Source: Bacteroidales bacterium Bact_23
GTDB lineage: Bacteria; Bacteroidota; Bacteroidia; Bacteroidales; Lentimicrobiaceae
DNA length: 5,560 nt
Direction of reading: 5' to 3'
NCBI GenBank assembly: GCA_001603685.1
Contig: LUZO01000569.1
Location: 1-5,560 of the forward strand
Below the pieces are notes generated by a model. The model saw nothing but the letters and a program-made list of their open reading frames with translations. It had not been told where the DNA came from and made no database searches. This document shows positions 1 to 5,560 of the stretch, in pieces. Each line of letters begins with the position of its first letter. Positions within the stretch are counted from its first letter, which is position 1. Made by a program: the position numbers and the translations under genes.

Positions 1-25
1 GTACGATTCGGTAAACTTCAGACTT

Positions 26-33
26 CAAAATTA
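26..33 (-). promoter_or_regulatory. Possible minus-strand -7 box of a divergent gene
   Basis: Read on the minus strand, this site is TAATTTTG, which fits the Bacteroidota -7 consensus TAnnTTTG. It would drive transcription leftward, out of the window. I see no good TTTG partner about 20 bases upstream of it and no minus-strand start codon between it and the window edge. A chance match in AT-rich DNA is quite possible. Confidence 0.2.
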
Positions 34-82
34 CTTATTCGCTGAAATAAAACATCATGTTAGCCGAAAAATAAAATTATTG

Positions 83-156
83 TCAGGAATCGGTTTTTAT
101 CAGTCCCCTGTTTCAGGAGTTGAAAAGTGATTCAGAGGCTCAGGTATTGGTTTTTA
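83..156 (+). repeat. Imperfect 17-bp direct repeat, two copies
   Basis: The copies are TCAGGAATCGGTTTTTA (83-99) and TCAGGTATTGGTTTTTA (140-156). They match at 15 of 17 bases, and their starts are 57 bases apart. A weaker partial copy, TCAGGAGTTG, begins at 113 between them. The repeat lies about 130-200 bases upstream of aroB. It could be a regulator binding array or a decayed duplication; the sequence alone cannot say which. Confidence 0.4.
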
Positions 157-258
157 GCTGATAAACCGGTCGGGGTGAAGTGAGAATGGTACGGCTAATC
201 TGTACTGAAAAGTGGGGCTGAATTTGTTTATTTCTTTTTTGGTAAGCCCTGAATTTTT

Positions 259-290
259 GTTGGATTTTTTTCAAAGTTGCCGTATGTTTG
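259..290 (+). promoter_or_regulatory. Candidate Bacteroidota-type promoter of aroB-aroA
   Basis: TATGTTTG at 283-290 fits the -7 consensus TAnnTTTG. GTTG at 259-262 lies exactly 20 bases upstream and matches three of four bases of the -33 element TTTG. An alternative TTTG at 256-259 gives a spacing of 23. The same GTTG-N20-TAnnTTTG geometry occurs upstream of the lutA-like gene. The box ends only 4 bases before the aroB ATG, so transcription would begin at or very near that codon and give a leaderless or nearly leaderless message. Confidence 0.5.
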
Positions 291-294
291 CATT

Positions 295-1395
295 ATGGCA
301 AAAAAGATCAAAATACTGAATATAGCGGGGAGCCCGGTTTATATCGGACAATCGGCGCTTGAGGAGCTGCGCTACAATCTCAACACCATTTTTGCAAGCA
401 AGGAGACTTTCTTTATCCTGGTTGACGAAAATACGGATAAGCATTGTTATCCCCAGCTGGTGGCTATTGTGCCCCAGATCGAAAAGGCATACAAGATTGT
501 GGTTCCTTCCGGCGAGGAGAATAAAACGCTGACTACCTGCGAGCAGGTATGGAATCAGATGGCTGTTGCAGGTGCGAACCGCAAATCGCTGCTGATTAAT
601 CTTGGCGGTGGTATGATAAGCGACCTCGGCGGTTTTGCTGCTTCGGTATATCACCGCGGAATGCAGTATGTAAATATTCCCACCTCGCTGATGTCGATGA
701 TTGATGCCTCAATTGGGGGGAAAACCGGGGTGGACCTCTATTCGCTGAAGAATCAGATTGGTTTGTTTGCACCGCCTGCCGCGGTTTACATCTGGCCTTC
801 GTTTCTTGCCACACTGCCGCATCGCCAGTTGTTGTCGGGCTATGCCGAAATGATGAAACATGCCCTGATTGCCGATGCCGATTTCTGGAGAAAGCTGATA
901 AGTATGCCGATGGCTGTAATCTCAAACTGGGATGACTATATTCTGGAAGCCATCAGGATAAAGTCGGACATTGTAAACCGCGATCCTTACGAAGAGGGTG
1001 AACGGCGCCTGCTGAATTTCGGCCATACCCTGGGTCATGCCTTCGAAACCTACTCGCTCAGAAACGACAAGTCAGCCATCACGCACGGCGAAGCGGTTGC
1101 CATGGGTATGATCTGCGAAGCCTATATTTCGTACCGTGTTGCAGGACTGAGCCACACAGGACGGGATGAGCTGGTGAAGCATCTTCTTCTGAACTTCAAT
1201 CACTATAAGATACCGGTAGAAGCCATTGATGAGTTGGTGGAGATTACCAACTACGACAAGAAAAACCGCAAAGGCCACGCCATGATGACCCTGCTTCGCG
1301 ATATCGGACAGGCTGTTGAAGGACAGCAGATTGAGCCGGCAATGATTCGCGAAAGCCTGTTCAGGTATACCAATTTCAGCGAGTCGGCGCAGTAA
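295..1395 (+). CDS. aroB: 3-dehydroquinate synthase (AroB)
   Basis: This cytoplasmic, NAD- and metal-dependent enzyme converts DAHP to 3-dehydroquinate, the second step of the shikimate pathway. The 366-residue product is of normal family length. The nucleotide-binding segment is GGGMISDLGGF (104-114), followed by PTSLMSMIDASIGGKTG (129-145) with Lys143, and KNQIG (152-156). The expected zinc ligands are all present: Glu185 in GYAE, His244 in NFGHTLGHAFE and His264 in HGEAVAMG. The DKKNRKG segment (321-327) is also typical. I chose the ATG at 295. An in-frame TTG at 277 would add six residues, but it lies upstream of the putative -7 box and the added residues do not look like family sequence. 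The gene is followed after 14 bases by aroA, so the two probably form one operon. No lesion is visible. Confidence 0.96.
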   Translation: MAKKIKILNIAGSPVYIGQSALEELRYNLNTIFASKETFFILVDENTDKHCYPQLVAIVPQIEKAYKIVVPSGEENKTLTTCEQVWNQMAVAGANRKSLLINLGGGMISDLGGFAASVYHRGMQYVNIPTSLMSMIDASIGGKTGVDLYSLKNQIGLFAPPAAVYIWPSFLATLPHRQLLSGYAEMMKHALIADADFWRKLISMPMAVISNWDDYILEAIRIKSDIVNRDPYEEGERRLLNFGHTLGHAFETYSLRNDKSAITHGEAVAMGMICEAYISYRVAGLSHTGRDELVKHLLLNFNHYKIPVEAIDELVEITNYDKKNRKGHAMMTLLRDIGQAVEGQQIEPAMIRESLFRYTNFSESAQ

Positions 1396-1409
1396 TTTCA
1401 ATTCGGTGT

Positions 1410-2642
1410 ATGCTCCAGATTCAGCCGCCGGAAGTTTTCCGGCCGTTTACCGTTCAGTTGCCGGTTTCGAAAAGTGAGGCCAACCGCCTGATGATCATCA
1501 GATTTCTTGCGGATGGCAGTTTTGATGCGGTAAAAACCGATAGCGACGATACCGTAATCATGCAGTCGCTTCTGAAACGGATGACCGGGCAACCACGGAA
1601 TTATGAGTATAACGCCGGCGATGCCGGTACGGTTTTCCGCTTTCTGGCGGCTCTGATGGCGGTAACGCCCGGCAATCGTCTGCTGACCGGCTCGCTCAGG
1701 ATGCTGCAGCGCCCATGTGCTCCGCTTGTGGATGCACTGTTGAGCCTCGGCGCCGATATTGAGTATGCCGGAGAAACGGGATTCCCCCCGCTGAAAATCA
1801 GGGGTAAAAACCTGCAAGGGGGACAGGTGGCAGTGGATGCTTCGGTCAGCAGCCAGTTTGTGTCGGCGCTGATGATGATTGCCCCCTGTCTGGAAAAAGG
1901 GCTGGAGATTAAGCTCGAAGGCGAAGCGGTTTCAAAACCATATATCCGCCTCACCGCCTCGCTGATGCAGCAGAACGGAGTTGAAACCGCACTGCTTCCC
2001 GGTTTGGTCAGAATCAGGCCCGGACAATACAATGCGGTTTCGCCATATTCAGAAGCCGACTGGTCGGCAGCCGCTTTCTGGTATGCGCTTGCTGCACTCT
2101 CGCCCGGCTGCGAAATCACCCTGGAAGGGCTGAATCCCGCTTCGTCTCAGGGAGATAGCGCTGCCATCAAGCTTTTCGCAAGGCTGGGAGTTGAGTCCGT
2201 ATGGAATAATCGGGGGCTTTTGCTGAGAGGCGGTAATTCCGGAGTAAAGGAGCTGGAAATTGATTTCTCCGATTTTCCCGATATGGTTCCTGCCATGGCG
2301 GTGGCTTGCGCCGGAAACGGAGTTAAAGCAGTATTTACCGGACTTTCAACCCTCCGCATCAAGGAGAGCGACCGCATTGAAGCCCTTGTGGATGGATTGA
2401 CGCGGCTGGGGTTCCGCGCACAGTCGGCGGCTTCCGACCGGCTGGAGATATTTCCCGAAAAGGATGAGCCAAAAACCGGTATCGTTTCCTCGCGTGGCGA
2501 TCACCGCATTGCCATGGCCTTTGCCATGCTGAGCGTAAAAACGGGCAAAGTGTTGATTGAGCAGCCGGAGGTGGTTTCGAAGTCATATCCTGCATTTACG
2601 GAACATTTGAAACTGGCCGGTTTTTCCTTAAAAGAAATCTGA
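1410..2642 (+). CDS. aroA: 3-phosphoshikimate 1-carboxyvinyltransferase (EPSP synthase)
   Basis: The enzyme joins phosphoenolpyruvate to shikimate-3-phosphate to make EPSP, the sixth step of the shikimate pathway, in the cytoplasm. The product has 410 residues, against 427 in E. coli. Substrate and catalytic motifs appear in family order: SKSEANR (20-26, with Lys21, Ser22 and Arg26), DAGTVFRFL (71-79), QRP with Arg101, SSQ (147-149), EADWSAA (215-221), DFPDM (288-292, with Asp291 as the likely catalytic base), RIKESDR (316-322, with Lys318, Glu319 and Arg322), GDHRIAM (363-369) and Lys391 in VSKSYP. By alignment, E. coli Pro101 in the AGTAMRPL loop is replaced here by Phe78. The gene starts 14 bases after aroB with no promoter or Shine-Dalgarno sequence between them, so it is probably co-transcribed. 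It appears complete and functional. Confidence 0.96.
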   Translation: MLQIQPPEVFRPFTVQLPVSKSEANRLMIIRFLADGSFDAVKTDSDDTVIMQSLLKRMTGQPRNYEYNAGDAGTVFRFLAALMAVTPGNRLLTGSLRMLQRPCAPLVDALLSLGADIEYAGETGFPPLKIRGKNLQGGQVAVDASVSSQFVSALMMIAPCLEKGLEIKLEGEAVSKPYIRLTASLMQQNGVETALLPGLVRIRPGQYNAVSPYSEADWSAAAFWYALAALSPGCEITLEGLNPASSQGDSAAIKLFARLGVESVWNNRGLLLRGGNSGVKELEIDFSDFPDMVPAMAVACAGNGVKAVFTGLSTLRIKESDRIEALVDGLTRLGFRAQSAASDRLEIFPEKDEPKTGIVSSRGDHRIAMAFAMLSVKTGKVLIEQPEVVSKSYPAFTEHLKLAGFSLKEI

Positions 2643-2664
2643 CTGCGTTTTTTTTTATCCGGAG

Positions 2665-2696
2665 GTTGATTCATTAATAAATAGGTAGTAGGTTTG
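2665..2696 (+). promoter_or_regulatory. Candidate Bacteroidota-type promoter of the lutA-like gene
   Basis: TAGGTTTG at 2689-2696 fits the -7 consensus TAnnTTTG. GTTG at 2665-2668 lies 20 bases upstream as a three-of-four match to the -33 TTTG element, the same spacing as at aroB. Transcription would start around 2700-2703. That leaves a short leader of about 15 bases before the ATG at 2717, and suggests the gene can be expressed separately from aroBA. Confidence 0.55.
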
Positions 2697-2716
2697 TTGA
2701 AATTTTGAAAAGTACA

Positions 2717-3439
2717 ATGGTCGTAGATATATTTATTCCCTGCTTTATTGATCAGTTGTTCCCCGAAACCGGGTTCAATATGGTGAAAATCCTGGAAAAG
2801 GCCGGTGTTCAGGTGCGCTACAACAAGAATCAGACCTGTTGCGGACAGATCGCCTTCACCAGTGGATTCTGGGATCACGCCAAGGAAATTGGCGAAAAGT
2901 TTATCCGCGATTTTCAGGATTGCAGGTATGTGGTTGCCCCTTCGGCTTCGTGTGTGAGTATGGTGAAAAACCATTATGACGAGATGTTCTACAATTCGGC
3001 CCTGCACAATGAGTATCGCCTGCTCAAGAAAAATATCTATGAAATTACCGATTTTCTGGTGAATGTGCTGCATATAACCGATGTGGGCGCCACCTTTAAT
3101 CACAGGGCAACCTGGCACTACAGTTGCTCGGCTCTTCGCGAATACGGGCTGAAAGATGAGCCGAAGGTACTGCTGAGCAATGTCAGGGGGCTGAAGCTGA
3201 TTGAGATGGAAGACCCCGAAACCTGCTGCGGATTCGGCGGGATTTTCTCCGTAAAGCATGAGGCGGTATCTGTGGCGCTCGCCAAACACAGGGTGGAACT
3301 TGCGCTGAAGACCGGCGCCGAATATATTTTATCCACCGACAGCTCGTGCCTGATGCACCTTGAAGGATATGTCAAACAACAGAATATCCCGCTGAAAACA
3401 GCTCACATCGTTGATGTGCTGGCTTCGGGCTGGGAATGA
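2717..3439 (+). CDS. LutA/YkgE-like (Fe-S)-binding protein with two CCG domains
   Basis: The 240-residue protein matches, from memory, B. subtilis LutA and E. coli YkgE along its whole length, including the shared core TCCGQ, PSxSC, TDFxVNVL, DVGA and TCCGFGGxFSVK. It has two cysteine-rich CCG domains: Cys9, Cys41-Cys42-Gly43 and Cys79; then Cys137, Cys170-Cys171-Gly172 and Cys211. Such motifs, as in heterodisulfide reductase subunit HdrB, bind iron-sulfur clusters. LutA works with LutB and LutC in L-lactate oxidation to pyruvate in the cytoplasm, but neither partner follows here; the next gene is convergent. I chose the ATG at 2717, because the homologs begin at this residue. A TTG at 2705 would add four residues. 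The fold is confident; the lactate role is inference, and another electron-transfer role is possible. Confidence 0.88.
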   Translation: MVVDIFIPCFIDQLFPETGFNMVKILEKAGVQVRYNKNQTCCGQIAFTSGFWDHAKEIGEKFIRDFQDCRYVVAPSASCVSMVKNHYDEMFYNSALHNEYRLLKKNIYEITDFLVNVLHITDVGATFNHRATWHYSCSALREYGLKDEPKVLLSNVRGLKLIEMEDPETCCGFGGIFSVKHEAVSVALAKHRVELALKTGAEYILSTDSSCLMHLEGYVKQQNIPLKTAHIVDVLASGWE

Positions 3440-3470
3440 TGGCCCTGATGATCCGGCCAGCCGCCTTATA

Positions 3471-4814
3471 TTACCGGTTTGTTATCCAATCCCTCTTCCG
3501 GGTCAGTTCTGTCCAGGTAGATGCCGTCCGCTCTGTAATTCCTTTTGAGGATACGGCAATCAGAAGCGGCGATTCCGGCGACCCGCTGAATCCGGTTATT
3601 TTCCTGAGCTCTTTTTCATCGGGCGTGCAGGCAATGAAGTTGTCATGAAGTTCCTGACCGCTTTCACTTTCCGGCCGGATAACGATGATCCTGTAGCCGG
3701 AGTATGCTGAGAACCCGAGCGATAGCCGGATATTCGCCCAAAGGATGGAATCCCAGATGCAGCCCTGCCGCGGAAAAACTATCAGGTAGCCGGCTTCGTT
3801 GCCGGGGTTCAGCGGTTTGCTGCAGCTTTTTTCCATTTTTCTGAGCGGAAACTTATCGCCGGCCTGTAGTTTAAGGGTTGCTGCTGCAATTTCCGGGCCG
3901 GCGCTGCAAGAACCTGCCGGAAACCCAATGCTGTCCATTTCAGAGGCCAGTTGCCGATATCCCAGCCGTTTGAATCCGTTGATGAGGTACTCCTTAATAA
4001 AGTTGAACATCCGCTCCGACGGGCCGGTGGCTGCCAGAAGATTGCATGCTGCCAGCCTGAATCCGTTTATTACGCTGTCGGGGTGTGGCCACAGGTGGGG
4101 CACCAGCGAGAGGTATGAGATCATTTCGGCCGACAGGGCATTGGTGTAGAGCAGCAGGCTGTCGCTGTAGTCGGTGCCGGTAAGGTATCGGCTGAAAATA
4201 TAGCGGTCTCGGTAGCTTTTCGGGGCAATCGGGTCGGGTTGCGGTTCGCGGTCAATCCCGACCATCCTTGCCAAAAACGAATCTTCGCGCCCCGCGAGCA
4301 AACTTCTGGTGAACTCCTCTTCCTGCTCCGTAAAGCTCATAATTTCGTGCCGGATGTTTTTCTGATGTTCGCTGTTTGCCGGCAAGGCCGCAAGCATCCT
4401 TTTCAGGTGCTTTATCCGGTAGGTGCTATTCATCCTGAATTTCAGATAGCGGTAGTAGAGCTCATTTTCTGCGGAACCGGAAAAGCTGATGCTGTCGATC
4501 AGGTGGTTCAGCGTTGTCGTGAAACTGATCTCTTCGCTGCCGTATATCAGGTCGAGAAAACGATTTTTGCTGAATATCACGCGATACTGTCCTGCAGGTA
4601 AGGTGCCGGCAGGATAAAATATAAAGCATCCATCTTCACCGGCATATACGGAATCAACTCTGATCTCGCGGTCGCCATAAAAACGGTGCAGATGGATCAG
4701 GGAGTTTTCGCAGCCTTTTATGCAGCCCCTGAGGGCAGGGCCGTTGCCGGCTATTATCCCCGATGGCAGCAGAAGCAGTAAAAATAGTAAGGTTGAATGA
4801 ATGCGCCTTTGCAT
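3471..4814 (-). CDS. Exported protein with DUF4369-like N-terminus and degenerate thioredoxin-like C-terminus
   Basis: This is a 447-residue secreted protein of unproven function. Residues 1-22 form a signal peptide: Arg3-Arg4, then a leucine-rich core, with likely cleavage near Ala22-Gly23. Residues 27-115 resemble the beta-rich DUF4369-type domain that precedes TlpA-like thioredoxins in Bacteroidota (VDSVYAGEDGCFIF, AGQYRVIF). Residues 116-300 look mostly helical. Residues 315-447 resemble a TlpA/AhpC-type thioredoxin fold: a strand GYLIVFP, then GCIWDS where a CxxC motif is expected, and a later SPLLIAVSSKG in which Pro416 could be the cis-proline. Only Cys352 of the redox pair remains, with Asp355 in place of the second cysteine, so ordinary disulfide reductase activity is doubtful. 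The ATG at 4814 shares its A with the preceding gene's TAA, which suggests translational coupling. An upstream ATG at 4841 is less likely because it pushes the signal peptide inward. Confidence 0.72.
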   Translation of the reverse strand: MQRRIHSTLLFLLLLLPSGIIAGNGPALRGCIKGCENSLIHLHRFYGDREIRVDSVYAGEDGCFIFYPAGTLPAGQYRVIFSKNRFLDLIYGSEEISFTTTLNHLIDSISFSGSAENELYYRYLKFRMNSTYRIKHLKRMLAALPANSEHQKNIRHEIMSFTEQEEEFTRSLLAGREDSFLARMVGIDREPQPDPIAPKSYRDRYIFSRYLTGTDYSDSLLLYTNALSAEMISYLSLVPHLWPHPDSVINGFRLAACNLLAATGPSERMFNFIKEYLINGFKRLGYRQLASEMDSIGFPAGSCSAGPEIAAATLKLQAGDKFPLRKMEKSCSKPLNPGNEAGYLIVFPRQGCIWDSILWANIRLSLGFSAYSGYRIIVIRPESESGQELHDNFIACTPDEKELRKITGFSGSPESPLLIAVSSKGITERTASTWTELTRKRDWITNR

Positions 4815-5530
4815 TATTCGGGGCGGGTTGTAAAACGCCATACGTGACCTGGGGTGTAATTGCCGGCCGGGTCTCGTGCAAAGATCTGCCAGAAATAAGT
4901 CTTCTTCAGTTCGAAGCCTGAAATGCTATCGGAGTACACAACCAGTCCGTTTTCGATAGTCGATTGGTTGATTCCGGTTTTCGTGCGTTTCATCGCCTGC
5001 ATGCTCAATCCCGTATAGATGTCGAAGGTGAGGTCATCCCCGTCGGGATCGGAGCAGGTCCATTTGAAGATAACGGTTGGTTCCATCCAGGTTTGCCAGT
5101 TGGGAGGCGTTATATAAATAGGCATGTTGGGTGGTTTGTTCGACAGGTCGCTAACCACCACTACTATTCTTTTTATTGAATCGGTCAGGCCTTTGGTGTC
5201 GCGCACCTGCATCGCCGGGAAATAGAGGCCCGGAGAGGAATACCGGTGAGAAACCGTTTTTTCGGTACTGAATCCGGTATCGAAAATCCCGTCGTTGTCC
5301 CAGTCCCACCGAACCTGCAGTACGCCGGTAGCATCTTCCTCATCATAAACCGAAGATGCATCGAAGATAAATTCCGTGGTGATTTCGCCTCTCTCCGGAG
5401 TTACCGTAAATGTCGCAACCGGAAGGTGGTTCATGGTATTGGTTTCATCTTTGCCGCAACGGATAAAAGTTACGGCGATAACCATTAAAACAGCGAAATA
5501 GAGTGGCTTGAAATCAATTTTTTTATTCAT
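4814..5530 (-). CDS. Predicted lipoprotein with PKD and FN3-like domains
   Basis: This is a 238-residue surface or periplasmic protein with no recognisable enzyme. Residues 1-24 form a signal sequence with a hydrophobic stretch (10-23), ending at Cys25 and followed by Gly26. This suits a lipoprotein, although Arg24 just before the cysteine departs from the usual small residue. Residues 36-128 match a PKD domain: FDASSVYDEED, then WDWDNDGIFDTG (75-86) with an acidic DxDxDG loop, and a closing HRYSSPGLY-x-V-D segment. Residues 132-236 look like a fibronectin type III-like domain (FKWTCSDPDGDDLTFDIY, TYFWQIFARDPAGN, WRFTT). Both are beta-sandwich modules used for adhesion, glycan contact or spacing. 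The stop codon overlaps the next gene's start (TAATG), so the two are probably made together and may interact. Nothing catalytic is visible, and its ligand is unknown. Confidence 0.78.
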   Translation of the reverse strand: MNKKIDFKPLYFAVLMVIAVTFIRCGKDETNTMNHLPVATFTVTPERGEITTEFIFDASSVYDEEDATGVLQVRWDWDNDGIFDTGFSTEKTVSHRYSSPGLYFPAMQVRDTKGLTDSIKRIVVVVSDLSNKPPNMPIYITPPNWQTWMEPTVIFKWTCSDPDGDDLTFDIYTGLSMQAMKRTKTGINQSTIENGLVVYSDSISGFELKKTYFWQIFARDPAGNYTPGHVWRFTTRPE

Positions 5531-5547
5531 AACGATTTGTATCCTGG

Positions 5548-5555
5548 CAAAGTTA
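5548..5555 (-). promoter_or_regulatory. Candidate -7 box of the lipoprotein/thioredoxin-like operon
   Basis: Read on the minus strand, the site is TAACTTTG, a full match to TAnnTTTG. It lies 17 bases before the ATG at 5530, similar to the 20 bases at the lutA-like gene. The matching -33 element would fall beyond the right edge of the window, so only half of the promoter can be judged. If it is real, the two minus-strand genes begin their own transcription unit here. Confidence 0.45.
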
Positions 5556-5560
5556 TAACG

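Larger units (their letters stand above)
1..282. other. Upstream intergenic region, AT-rich, no convincing gene
   Basis: This stretch has A/T runs and no long open frame, in contrast with the more GC-rich genes that follow. One plus-strand frame stays open from base 2 to a TGA at 128-130 (42 codons). It could be the tail of a gene entering from the left, but I recognise nothing in it and that length is expected by chance fairly often. Visible structure includes an imperfect 17-base direct repeat (83-99 and 140-156), a repeated 9-mer TGAAAAGTG (121-129 and 206-214), a short palindrome AACAT-C-ATGTT (51-61), and a weak wobble-containing stem (146-153 with 163-170). I found no riboswitch signature. 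Confidence 0.6.

Noticed and set aside
101..170. Small inverted repeats in the aroB upstream region, considered as a riboswitch or attenuator.
   Set aside because: The stems are short (CCTG/CAGG, and an 8-bp stem with two G-U pairs), no conserved riboswitch core is recognisable, and they lie upstream of the candidate promoter, so they would not be in the aroB message.
277..294. An in-frame TTG giving a six-residue extension of AroB.
   Set aside because: It would begin upstream of the candidate -7 box, the extension shows no family likeness, and the ATG at 295 gives a normal AroB N-terminus.
2648..2656. A run of nine T right after aroA, suggesting an intrinsic terminator.
   Set aside because: I could not find a stable hairpin just before the T run; only weak A/T pairing is possible.
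2661..2665. GGAGG resembling a Shine-Dalgarno sequence.
   Set aside because: It lies over 50 bases before the lutA-like ATG and abuts the putative -33 element, and Bacteroidota make little use of such sites.
2501..3289. A 262-codon open frame on the minus strand across the end of aroA and most of the lutA-like gene.
   Set aside because: The plus strand here carries the conserved AroA C-terminal motifs and both CCG motifs, while the minus-strand translation shows no recognisable family. It is a shadow of the codon usage.
3440..3459. TGGCC and GGCCA facing each other between the convergent genes, as a possible two-way terminator.
   Set aside because: The stem is only 5 bp with a 10-base loop and no T tract follows on either strand, so it is too weak to call.
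3436..3648. A 70-codon plus-strand open frame overlapping the end of the lutA-like gene.
   Set aside because: It lies mostly antisense to the end of the thioredoxin-like gene, has no recognisable domain, and fits a chance frame.

Overview
The window looks like chromosomal DNA from a member of the Bacteroidota. Four things point there. Transcription units are preceded by TAnnTTTG boxes, the phylum's characteristic -7 promoter element. Shine-Dalgarno sequences are absent at the gene starts. AroB and AroA carry variant motifs of a kind I associate with this phylum. The minus strand encodes a PKD/FN3-like lipoprotein and an exported protein resembling the DUF4369 plus thioredoxin-like architecture common in these bacteria. 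I cannot name a genus.

Layout. Bases 1-294 are mostly noncoding, AT-rich, and hold an imperfect direct repeat and the aroB promoter. Bases 295-2642 hold aroB and aroA, 14 bases apart and almost certainly co-transcribed. They encode steps 2 and 6 of the shikimate pathway to chorismate and both look intact. Bases 2643-2716 hold a separate promoter, followed by a LutA/YkgE-like protein with two CCG cysteine-rich domains (2717-3439). Its usual partners LutB and LutC are not next to it. A gap of 31 bases separates it from a convergent two-gene unit on the minus strand. That unit is read from the right edge leftward: a PKD plus FN3-like lipoprotein (5530-4814), then a signal-peptide protein with a degenerate thioredoxin-like C-terminus (4814-3471). 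The two are joined by a TAATG stop/start overlap.

The plus-strand genes are core or energy metabolism. The minus-strand pair is exported and probably acts together in the periplasm or at the cell surface, but its job cannot be read from sequence. No RNA genes, CRISPR arrays, insertion sequences or phage genes were seen. The least explained element is the minus-strand pair, above all the thioredoxin-like protein that has kept only one cysteine of the CxxC motif. I do not see a clear new multi-gene system.
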